In this document: piece after piece, positions 52,152 through 59,285 of the stretch
How positions within the stretch are numbered: position 1 is the first letter of the stretch
How the letters are laid out: every line of letters begins with the position of its first letter
NCBI GenBank assembly: GCA_003963005.1
Contig: RXJW01000103.1
Location: forward strand, 1-59,285
Direction of reading: 5' to 3'
Source of the DNA: Burkholderiales bacterium
Lineage (GTDB): Bacteria; Pseudomonadota; Gammaproteobacteria; Burkholderiales; Burkholderiaceae_C
Length of the DNA: 59,285 nt
Program-made: the position numbers and the translations under genes
The notes under the pieces: generated by a model
Told to the model about the DNA's origin: nothing
What the model saw: the letters and a program-made list of their open reading frames with translations, nothing else
Database searches by the model: none

Positions 52152-53593
52152 TGAGCACGACCGCGCCCCCCGCCGCCCCGAAGCCGCTCGAAGCGGGCCA
52201 GGTGCTCGACGGCTTCCGGCTGGAGGAGCGGCTGCACCAGGGCGGCATGGCCAACCTCTGGCGCGTGAGCCGGGTCGAGCCGCGGGACGATGGCTTCGAC
52301 CTGCTGATGAAGGTGCCCCGCATCAAGGGCGGTGAGGACCCGGCCACCATCGTCGGCTTCGAGGTCGAGCAGATGCTGATGCCCCAGCTGAGCGGCCCCC
52401 ACGTGCCCCGCTTCGTCGCCCGCGGCGACTGGACGCGCCAGGCCTTCATCGTCATGGAGCGCATCCCGGGCGACACGCTGCGCCCGCGGCTGGACGACGC
52501 CCCGCTGCCGCTGGAGGAGGTGGCCGACATCGGCGCCCGCGTGGCCACGGCGCTGGCGGCACTGCACCGGCAGCATGTCGTGCACCTGGACATCAAGCCG
52601 AGCAACATCATGTTCCGGCCCGACGGCACGGCGGTCCTCGTGGATTTCGGCCTCAGCCGCCACGAGCAGCTGCCCGACCTGCTCGAAGAGGAGTTCACCC
52701 TGCCGATGGGCACCGGGCCCTACATGAGCCCGGAGCAGGTGCAGTTCGTGCGCAACGACCCCCGCAGCGACCTGTTCGCGCTGGGGGTGATGCTCTACCA
52801 CCTCGCCACCGGCGAGCGCCCCTTCGGCCAGCCCAATTCCGTGCGCGGTCTGCGCAAGCGCCTGTTCGTCGAGCCGGTGCCGCCCCGGGCGATCCGGCCC
52901 GAGCTGCCGCCCTGGTTGCAGGAGATCATCCTGCGCTGCCTGGAGGTCAAGCCCGAGCGCCGCTACCAGAGCGCCGCGCAGCTCGCGCTGGACCTGCGGG
53001 AGCCCGCCGGTGTGGCGCTTACCGCCCGTGCCGAGAAGCTGCAGGTCAGCAGCGGCGTGCGGCGCCTGAAGCGCTGGTTTTTCGCGCTCGGTGCCGAGCC
53101 CAGCGCCGCCGCACCGGCGGGCCAGCAACTGGCGCGCAGCCCGATCGTGATGGCGGCCGTGGACGTCGACAATGCGACGCCCGAGTTGCTGGCGCAACTG
53201 TGCGAGACCGTGCGGCGCATCGTGCAGACCGAGGCCGGCGCACGGCTGGCCTGCGTGAGCGTCATGCGCGTCAACCGCATCGGCATCGACGAGCTCACCG
53301 ACAAGCACGGCCAGAGCCTGCACGTGAAGCAGCTGATCGCGTTGAAGCACTGGGCCCGCCCGATCAGCAAGGCACTGAACCTGGAAGACGGCCGCCTGAC
53401 CTTCCACGTGCTGGAAGCGCCCGACCCCGCGGGCGCCATCATCGACTTCGCCCACCGCAACGGTGTGGACCACATCGTCATGGGCGCGCGGGGCTCGTCG
53501 GCGCTGCGGCGCTACCTGGGCAGCGTCTCCGGCCAGGTGGTGGCTGAGTCGGACTGCACGGTCACGGTCGTGCGCGAGCCCGCCGGCGGCTGA
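52148..53593 (+). CDS. Ser/Thr protein kinase fused to universal stress domain
   Basis: 481 residues. N-terminal Hanks-type kinase: glycine-loop-like RLHQGGMANLWR (about 26), Lys in LLMKVPR, catalytic HLDIKPSNIMF (HLD in place of HRD), DFG in VDFGLSRHE, and GTGPYMSPEQV as the APE-like segment. The C-terminal part (about 330-480) is a UspA domain with MGARGSSALRRYLGSVSG as nucleotide site. A stress-linked kinase is plausible. The 3' end overlaps the convergent PEP-CTERM gene by 32 bp. Confidence 0.85.
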   Translation: MMSTTAPPAAPKPLEAGQVLDGFRLEERLHQGGMANLWRVSRVEPRDDGFDLLMKVPRIKGGEDPATIVGFEVEQMLMPQLSGPHVPRFVARGDWTRQAFIVMERIPGDTLRPRLDDAPLPLEEVADIGARVATALAALHRQHVVHLDIKPSNIMFRPDGTAVLVDFGLSRHEQLPDLLEEEFTLPMGTGPYMSPEQVQFVRNDPRSDLFALGVMLYHLATGERPFGQPNSVRGLRKRLFVEPVPPRAIRPELPPWLQEIILRCLEVKPERRYQSAAQLALDLREPAGVALTARAEKLQVSSGVRRLKRWFFALGAEPSAAAPAGQQLARSPIVMAAVDVDNATPELLAQLCETVRRIVQTEAGARLACVSVMRVNRIGIDELTDKHGQSLHVKQLIALKHWARPISKALNLEDGRLTFHVLEAPDPAGAIIDFAHRNGVDHIVMGARGSSALRRYLGSVSGQVVAESDCTVTVVREPAGG

Positions 53594-54356
53594 TGACGAG
53601 CACCGCCAGCAGGCCGGCGCCGAGCAGCACGGCCGGCTGCGGCTCGGGCACCGGCACCGCGTTGCCGAGCAGGCGGAACTGCAGGTCCGGGCCGAAAGCA
53701 CCGCTGCCGTCGGAGAAGGCGCTGGCGGCGAACACGGTGGCATTCAGCCCGGCGTTGTAGGTGCTGAAGTTGTCGGTGACGTTGAAGGCCGGATTGAGGC
53801 CGAGCACTTGCAACTGCGACGCGTTGGCCCCCGTCCAGTCGCCCTGGGCGAAGACCACCAGCACGAACAGCTTGCCGGCATCCAGCAGCCCGCTGCCGCC
53901 GCCACGGAAGTCCAGCACCTGGCGTCCGCCGGCCGTGCCGACCTGCAGGAAGCTGCTGCCGAGGTCCGCTGCCGGCGTGTCGTAGCCGAAGTCGTAGGCG
54001 CCGCGTGTGCCCCCGTTCAGGGCGAGGTCGGCCGACGCGGCGCCGGTGCTGCCGGGGTCGACCTGGTTGGCCAGCGTCAGGAACGCGTCGCTCGTGCCGC
54101 TGTAGGTGCCGGGTGTCCAGGTGAAACCGACCTGCCCGGTTCGCACCGAGGGCTTGTAGCCCGGGAACTGGTCGCCGTCCTGGCCGCTGACGTCCACGTG
54201 CACGTCATAGCGCGCATTGGCGCTGGAAAAACTCAGATCGGCGAACGTGACCCAGACGACCGACACCCGGTAGTCGAAGCTCAAGCCCGCCTGCGCGACC
54301 GACAGGCCCGCCATCAGCACCAAGCCCGCGAGCCCGCGGAGGAAGCGACTTCTCAT
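53562..54356 (-). CDS. PEP-CTERM sorting domain protein
   Basis: 264 residues from ATG 54356, with AGGGGA about 6 bp upstream. Signal FLRGLAGLVLMAGLSVAQA, cohesin-like beta region (VSVVWVTFADLSFSSANARYDV, then DAGKLFVLVVFAQGDW) and the C-terminal VPVPEPQPAVLLGAGLLAVL with RRRARARP. Third exosortase-type substrate in this window. Its end overlaps the kinase gene by 32 bp. Confidence 0.82.
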   Translation of the reverse strand: MRSRFLRGLAGLVLMAGLSVAQAGLSFDYRVSVVWVTFADLSFSSANARYDVHVDVSGQDGDQFPGYKPSVRTGQVGFTWTPGTYSGTSDAFLTLANQVDPGSTGAASADLALNGGTRGAYDFGYDTPAADLGSSFLQVGTAGGRQVLDFRGGGSGLLDAGKLFVLVVFAQGDWTGANASQLQVLGLNPAFNVTDNFSTYNAGLNATVFAASAFSDGSGAFGPDLQFRLLGNAVPVPEPQPAVLLGAGLLAVLVISRRRARARP

Positions 54357-54435
54357 GACCATCCCCTGAAGTGATGGAGCGACTGTGCGGTGCCGGCGGG
54401 CTTTTCGGGGGTGACGAGCAGGTGACGAGTCGGGC

Positions 54436-55773
54436 ATGCTCACGGTCATGGATGCCGCTCTCGTCGACGCCGAGCTGGCCCGGTTGGCCGCCAGCGCACC
54501 CTTCCGGCGGGCGCACCGGCATCTGCGTTTCCTGCGCCATCTGCTGGCCCGCGTGCAGGCAGGTGACCAGGCCGCCCTGCGGGAGATGGCCCTCGGGGTC
54601 GCCGTGTTCCACCGACGCGCGGATCAGTTCGACCCACGCAGTGATTCCATCGTGCGGGTCGAAGCCCGGCGCCTGCGCCGGAAACTGGCGGACTACTACG
54701 CCAGCGAGGGGCGGGACGCCCCGGTGGAATTCGCGCTCCCCGTGGGCAGCTACCAGCTGGAGGTGCGGCTGCGGCACCGACCGCCGGTGCCCGAGGCCGT
54801 GCACCTGGGCCGCACCGCCCTCGCGCTGGGCACCTTGCCGGCCATCCAGCGAGCCGTCGAGCTCGCGGAGCAGGCCCTGGTCGAAGCCCCCGAGCTGGGC
54901 CTGGCGTGGTTGTTGAAGTCGGCGGCGCTGGTGGCGGCTGTCGGGCTGACCACCCTGCCCGCGCCCGGTGCGATGCCCGCAGCCCGAGACGCCGCCCGCC
55001 GCGCCCTGGCCGACCCGCTGCTGCCCGACGCCGAGCGGGCCGAGGCCCACGGACTGCTCGCCCTGGTGGCGTTCAGCCACGATCGCCACTGGCCCGACGC
55101 CCTCGCGGAGGTGCGCCGGGCCCAGGCGCTGGCCCCGTCGGCCCAACTGCGGGCCCGCGAGGGCTGGATGCTGATGTTTGCCGGGCACTTTGCCGGCGCC
55201 CGCAAGGCCTACGCCGCCGCGCGAGCGCTGGACCCGCTGTCGCTGACCTACCGGGTTCACGAAGCGCTGATCTCGCTGTACGAACGCGACTACCCACGCG
55301 CTGCGGCGAGCTTCGATGATGTCCTGAGCGTGGCGCCCGGGCATCTGATGGCGCAGTCGCTCTCGGCCGCGCTGCATCTCTACGCAGGCCGTCACGCCGA
55401 AGGGGCGCAGGCCTACCGTCGGCTGATCGACGCAGCGCCAACGCTGAGCATCGGCCTGTGCGGCCTGGCCCAGGGCCTGGCCCTTGTCGGCGACACCGCC
55501 GCGGCAGAGCAGGCCTTTGCCGAACTGCTCGCCCGCTTCGAGGCCGGTACGGCGCCGCCCTACCAGCTCGCCATGGTGCGAGCGCGCCTGCAGGACGCCC
55601 CGGGCGCCCTGCGCTGGCTGGATCGAGCGGCCGAGCTGCACGACTTCAATCTCGTCTGCGCAGCCGTGGACCCGGCCTTCGATTCGCTGCGACACCTGCC
55701 TGAATTTGGCGAACGGCTGCAGGCCTGGGGCCTCGCCGCCATCCCCGACGGCGCCCCTATCATGCCCGCATGA
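54436..55773 (+). CDS. TPR protein with N-terminal winged-helix-like region
   Basis: 445 residues. The N-terminus (about 15-115) has FRRAHRHLRFLRHLLAR, then VAVFHRRADQFDPRSDSIVRVEARRLRRKLADYY and LPVGSYQLEV, a pattern I have seen at the start of TPR-type regulators, likely DNA- or protein-binding. The rest (about 130-420) is a series of TPR-like helical repeats (for example AEVRRAQALAPSAQLRAREGWM). The dapC ATG overlaps its stop by 4 bp. Confidence 0.6.
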   Translation: MLTVMDAALVDAELARLAASAPFRRAHRHLRFLRHLLARVQAGDQAALREMALGVAVFHRRADQFDPRSDSIVRVEARRLRRKLADYYASEGRDAPVEFALPVGSYQLEVRLRHRPPVPEAVHLGRTALALGTLPAIQRAVELAEQALVEAPELGLAWLLKSAALVAAVGLTTLPAPGAMPAARDAARRALADPLLPDAERAEAHGLLALVAFSHDRHWPDALAEVRRAQALAPSAQLRAREGWMLMFAGHFAGARKAYAAARALDPLSLTYRVHEALISLYERDYPRAAASFDDVLSVAPGHLMAQSLSAALHLYAGRHAEGAQAYRRLIDAAPTLSIGLCGLAQGLALVGDTAAAEQAFAELLARFEAGTAPPYQLAMVRARLQDAPGALRWLDRAAELHDFNLVCAAVDPAFDSLRHLPEFGERLQAWGLAAIPDGAPIMPA

Positions 55774-56975
55774 GCTTTCCTGCCAACCCGCGGCTCGAGC
55801 GGCTGCACCCCTACCCGTTCGAGCGCCTGCGCCAACTCACGGCCGGCATCACGCCCAATCCGGCGCTCAGCGCCATCTCCCTGGGCATCGGCGAGCCCCG
55901 TCATGCCGCGCCGACCCTGATCGCGGACGCCATTCATTGGGCGATGGACAGCCTCGCCGCCTACCCGGCCACCGCCGGCACGCCCGCGCTGCGGGAGTCG
56001 ATCGCGGCATGGATCTCGCGCCGCTATGCGCTGACCCTGGACCCGGCCACGCAGATCCTCCCCGTGAACGGCTCGCGCGAAGCCCTCTTCGCCATCGCGC
56101 AGACGGTGGTCGATGCCACGCGCCCCGGCGCCACCGTCGTCTGCCCCAACCCTTTCTACCAGATCTACGAGGGCGCCGCGCTGCTCGCCGGTGCCGAGGT
56201 GGCTTACGCCAATGCCGACCCGGCTCGCAACTTCGCGGTCGACTGGGCCCAGATCGACGACGCCACCTGGGCCCGCACCCAGCTGCTCTACGTCTGCTCG
56301 CCGGGCAACCCGAGCGGCGCGGTCATGCCGCTGGCCGAATGGCAGCGGCTCTTCGAACTGAGTGACCGGCACGGCTTCGCCATCGCATCCGACGAGTGCT
56401 ACTCGGAAATCTACTTCCGCGACGAGGCCCCGCTCGGTGGCCTGGAGGCGGCGGCCCGGCTGGGCCGCAGCGACTTCCGCCGCCTGATCTCCTTCACCTC
56501 GCTGTCCAAGCGCTCTAACGTGCCGGGCCTGCGCTCCGGCTTCGTCGCCGGCGACGCGGCGCTGCTCAAGAAGTTCCTGCTCTACCGCACCTACCACGGC
56601 AGCGCGATGAGCCCGATCGTGCAGGCCGCCAGCATCGCGGCCTGGGGCGACGAAGCCCACGTTGTGGACAACCGGGCCCGCTACCGCGCCAAGTTCGCCG
56701 ACGTGACGCCGCTGCTGGCCGAGGTGCTCGACGTGGCCTTGCCCGACGCGGGTTTCTACCTCTGGGCGGGTGTCCCCGGGGGGGATGACGTCGCCTTCGC
56801 CCAGGGTCTGCTCGCTCAATACAATCTCGCGGTCCTCCCGGGCAGCCTGCTGGCCCGCGAAGCCCACGGCATCAACCCCGGCGCCGGGCGAATCCGCCTG
56901 GCTCTCGTGGCCGAAGAGGCCGAATGCCTGGAAGCCGCCCGCCGCATCGTTTCCTTCACGAAATCGCTCGCATGA
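55770..56975 (+). CDS. dapC: Succinyldiaminopimelate transaminase
   Basis: 401 residues, class I/II aminotransferase. [61 protein letters not shown] and the PLP Lys in [21 protein letters not shown]. Lysine/diaminopimelate synthesis. dapD begins at its stop (4-bp overlap). Confidence 0.92.
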   Translation: MSFPANPRLERLHPYPFERLRQLTAGITPNPALSAISLGIGEPRHAAPTLIADAIHWAMDSLAAYPATAGTPALRESIAAWISRRYALTLDPATQILPVNGSREALFAIAQTVVDATRPGATVVCPNPFYQIYEGAALLAGAEVAYANADPARNFAVDWAQIDDATWARTQLLYVCSPGNPSGAVMPLAEWQRLFELSDRHGFAIASDECYSEIYFRDEAPLGGLEAAARLGRSDFRRLISFTSLSKRSNVPGLRSGFVAGDAALLKKFLLYRTYHGSAMSPIVQAASIAAWGDEAHVVDNRARYRAKFADVTPLLAEVLDVALPDAGFYLWAGVPGGDDVAFAQGLLAQYNLAVLPGSLLAREAHGINPGAGRIRLALVAEEAECLEAARRIVSFTKSLA

Positions 56976-57796
56976 ACACTGCTGAACTGCAAAGCCTGAT
57001 CGACCTTGCCTGGGACAACCGTGCCTCGCTGGACCCCACCAATGCGCCCGAGCTCCGCCAGGCCGTCGAGCACGTCATCGCCGAGCTCGATGCCGGCCGA
57101 CTGCGCGTGGCCACCCGCGAAGGCGTGGGCCAGTGGACGGTCCACCAGTGGATCAAGAAGGCGGTGCTGCTGTCCTTCCGTCTGAACGACAACCGCCTGA
57201 TGGGCGACAAGGACCTCACCTTCTTCGACAAGGTGCCCACCAAGTTCGCCGGCATGAGCGAAGCCGAGCTGCGGGCCACGGGCGTGCGCGTCGTGCCGCC
57301 GGCAGTCGCGCGGCGCGGCAGCTTCCAGGCCAGGAACGTGGTGCTGATGCCCAGCTACGTGAACATCGGCGCCTACGTTGACGAAGGCGCGATGGTCGAC
57401 ACCTGGGCCACCGTCGGCTCGTGCGCGCAGATCGGCAAGAACGTGCACCTGAGCGGTGGCGTGGGCATCGGCGGCGTGCTGGAGCCGCTGCAGGCCAACC
57501 CGACCATCATCGAGGACAACTGCTTCATCGGGGCCCGCTCCGAAGTGGTCGAGGGTGTGATCGTCGAGGAGAACTCGGTGATCTCGATGGGCGTCTACAT
57601 CGGCCAGAGCACCCCGATCTACGACCGCGCGACCGACACGGTCAGCTATGGCCGCATCCCGGCCGGCTCCGTCGTGATCTCGGGCAGCCTGCCCAAGGAC
57701 GGGGGCCGCTACAGCCTGTACGCGGCCATCATCGTGAAGCGGGTGGATGCGCAGACGCGCTCCAAGACCAGCATCAACGAACTCCTGCGCAGCTGA
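56972..57796 (+). CDS. dapD: 2,3,4,5-tetrahydropyridine-2,6-dicarboxylate N-succinyltransferase
   Basis: 274 residues. Left-handed beta-helix with [12 protein letters not shown], then [44 protein letters not shown] and [12 protein letters not shown]. Succinylates tetrahydrodipicolinate, the step before DapC. Length normal. Genes dapC-dapD are adjacent as is usual here. Confidence 0.96.
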   Translation: MNTAELQSLIDLAWDNRASLDPTNAPELRQAVEHVIAELDAGRLRVATREGVGQWTVHQWIKKAVLLSFRLNDNRLMGDKDLTFFDKVPTKFAGMSEAELRATGVRVVPPAVARRGSFQARNVVLMPSYVNIGAYVDEGAMVDTWATVGSCAQIGKNVHLSGGVGIGGVLEPLQANPTIIEDNCFIGARSEVVEGVIVEENSVISMGVYIGQSTPIYDRATDTVSYGRIPAGSVVISGSLPKDGGRYSLYAAIIVKRVDAQTRSKTSINELLRS

Positions 57797-57798
57797 TC

Positions 57799-58962
57799 AT
57801 GGCAACCGGCGGCAACATGGAGCGCATCCTGCGGCTGATGGCCGACAAGGGTGCCTCGGACTGCTATCTCTCGGCCAACATGCCGGTGCTGATCCGCATC
57901 AACGGTCAGACCGTGCAGCTGTCCGACCAGCTGCTGACGCCGCCCCAGCCGCGTCAGCTGGTGGCCGAGGTCATCGACCCGGCGTCGCTGGCCGAGCTGG
58001 ACAACACCGGCGAGCTCAACCTCGCGGTGTCGGTCAACGGGGTCGGCAGCTTCCGACTGTCCGGCTTTCGGCAGCGCGGCTCCATCGCCGCCGTGTTCCG
58101 CCACATCCCGCATGACATCCCGACGCTGGAGTCTCTGCGCCTGCCCCCGATCCTCGGGTCGATGATCAAGGAAAAGCGCGGCCTCATCCTGATGGTGGGC
58201 GCCACCGGCACCGGCAAGAGCACGACGCTCGCGGCGATGCTCGAGATGCGCAACCAGACGATGACCGGGCACATCCTCACCATCGAGGACCCGATCGAGT
58301 ACCTGTTCAGCAACAAGCGCTCGGTCGTGAACCAGCGCGAGATCGGCCGCGACACCGCCACGCTGCAGATCGCCCTGAAGAATGCGCTGCGCCAGGCCCC
58401 GGACTGCATCCTGATCGGCGAAATCCGCGACCGCGAGACGATGACCGCGGCCATCAGCTATGCGCTGTCCGGTCACCTGGTCGTCGCCACGCTGCACGGC
58501 AACAACACCTACCACGCGCTGAACCGCATCCTGTCGTTCTACACGCCGGAATCCCGTCCGGCACTGCTGAACGACCTCGCCGCCGGCCTGAAGGCGGTCG
58601 TGTCGCAGCGCCTCGTGCGCGCCACGGCGGGCGGTCGCGTGCCGGTCGTGGAGATCCTGCTGAACACCAAGCTGACCGCCGAGCTCATCGAGCAAGGCGA
58701 CTTCACCGGCGTGAAGGAGGCCATGGAGAAGTCGATCGCCGAGGGCTCGCAGACCTACGAAGAACACTTCGCCAAGCTGATCAGCGAAGGCATCATCACC
58801 CGCGAGGAAGGCCTGGCCTTCGCCGATTCGCCCACCAACCTCTTGTGGCGCCTGCAGAACGAAACCGCCGGCGCCCGCATGCCGACGGCGCCCCGCAAGG
58901 AAGAGAAGGCGGGCGACGAAGCCAGCTTCACCGAAATCACCCTGGACGTCCGCGGCAATTGA
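57799..58962 (+). CDS. PilU-like type IV pilus retraction ATPase
   Basis: 387 residues. Walker A GATGTGKSTTLAAMLE, Asp box TIEDPIEYLFSN, Walker B LIGEIRDRETM, and the His box VVATLHGNNTYHALNRIL; the C-terminus ends with an extra acidic-basic tail. The ATLHGNN and SFYTPESR region is closer to PilU than PilT. Works with the pilus machinery encoded elsewhere. Follows dapD by 2 bp. Confidence 0.85.
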   Translation: MATGGNMERILRLMADKGASDCYLSANMPVLIRINGQTVQLSDQLLTPPQPRQLVAEVIDPASLAELDNTGELNLAVSVNGVGSFRLSGFRQRGSIAAVFRHIPHDIPTLESLRLPPILGSMIKEKRGLILMVGATGTGKSTTLAAMLEMRNQTMTGHILTIEDPIEYLFSNKRSVVNQREIGRDTATLQIALKNALRQAPDCILIGEIRDRETMTAAISYALSGHLVVATLHGNNTYHALNRILSFYTPESRPALLNDLAAGLKAVVSQRLVRATAGGRVPVVEILLNTKLTAELIEQGDFTGVKEAMEKSIAEGSQTYEEHFAKLISEGIITREEGLAFADSPTNLLWRLQNETAGARMPTAPRKEEKAGDEASFTEITLDVRGN

Positions 58963-59285
58963 AGCTGATCGACTGCATTGACACCCAAGCCGCCCGCCTC
59001 GCCCAGGCGGGCTTGTTTTTTGGCCATGGCACGACCAACGCCTTCGACGAGGCCGCCTGGCTCGCGCTGTGGCGGCTCGGGCTGCCGCTGGATGCGCTCG
59101 ACGAGCATGAGGGGCAGGAGCTGAGCGTGGCCGAGGAAGCGGCCATCGCGGCCCTGGTCGACGAACGCATCCGCACCCGCAAGCCGGCCGCCTACCTGAC
59201 CGGCGAGGCCTGGCTGCAGGGCGTGCCCTTCACGATCGACGAGCGCGCCATCGTGCCGCGCAGCTTCATCGCCGAGCTGATCGCC
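58959..59285 (+). CDS. prmB: Ribosomal protein L3 glutamine methyltransferase, partial
   Basis: 109 codons, cut by the window end. The start is TTG 58959, overlapping the pilU-like stop as TTGA. FFGHGTTNAFDEAAWLALW, KPAAYLTGEAWLQGVPF and ERAIVPRSFIAEL match the N-terminal half of PrmB. The catalytic NPPY lies outside the window. Confidence 0.85.
   Translation, partial: MKLIDCIDTQAARLAQAGLFFGHGTTNAFDEAAWLALWRLGLPLDALDEHEGQELSVAEEAAIAALVDERIRTRKPAAYLTGEAWLQGVPFTIDERAIVPRSFIAELIA

Noticed and set aside
1..59285. CRISPR arrays, tRNA and rRNA genes
   Set aside because: No regularly spaced repeats and no convincing tRNA or rRNA sequence was seen; a tRNAscan or Rfam search could still find something missed by eye.

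Overview
The window is GC-rich, densely coding DNA. I read it as chromosome of a betaproteobacterium of the order Burkholderiales, probably near the Roseateles/Rubrivivax/Leptothrix/Ideonella group. Grounds: recognisable gene orders of that order (DUF3579 divergent from argD-argF; AI-2E permease-hda-HAD-pcnB-folK; murJ-sirB1 divergent from rpsT; dapC-dapD-pilU-prmB; rpsP-rimM-trmD-rplS), an Entner-Doudoroff edd-eda pair, three PEP-CTERM proteins and a TCAGAGTCGAA-type repeat remnant. The species is inferred from memory of gene order, not from a search.

Layout. 1-587: non-coding, with repeated CAACGTTG-type palindromes and one attC-like hairpin. 588-3003: two small lipoproteins and a GH46-like (lysozyme-fold) enzyme with a peptidoglycan-binding domain. 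3045-5265: small membrane protein and orphan hybrid histidine kinase. 5635-10496: tiny promoter-bearing ORF, lipoamide dehydrogenase-like flavoprotein, xthA, membrane-anchored DUF2235 hydrolase, CAT-like acetyltransferase. 10525-12361: quorum-sensing-like island with a LuxR solo, a divergent RsaM/DUF4902-like gene and a separate unit made of lux-box-like dyad, 18-aa ORF, RpoA-CTD-like gene and terminator; no luxI is present. 12430-17611: thioesterase, eda, edd with a HexR-like operator, chaC, mobA-like gene, pdxH. 17615-24060: leftward operon DUF748, msrA, ABC ATPase, ABC permease, DUF3299, resembling a zrg-type metal system. 24104-27062: ydcF-like gene and the ribosomal operon. 27245-31093: GNAT, TM2 protein, pit with its DUF47 partner under a Pho-box-like array, and a SLC13/ArsB-like transporter. 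31095-38024: tightly overlapping leftward housekeeping genes. 38145-42139: rpsT, hydrolase, DUF3579, argD, argF. 42207-46442: surface/exported proteins (two PEP-CTERM, a PCuAC-like protein, a DUF3604 PHP-type protein). 46478-51334: overlapping operon of PpiC-like, HupE/UreJ-like, 2OG-oxygenase-like and MFS-SpeE-like genes. 51375-54356: metallophosphoesterase, kinase-USP fusion and a third PEP-CTERM protein. 54436-59285: TPR regulator-like protein, dapC, dapD, pilU-like gene and a truncated prmB.

The least ordinary material is the LuxR/RsaM island with its private target unit, the four-repeat Pho-box array at DUF47-pit, the extension of Hda by a repeat remnant, and the signal-less GH46-like peptidoglycan-binding enzyme. 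All identifications come from reading motifs by eye; none has been confirmed by a database search.
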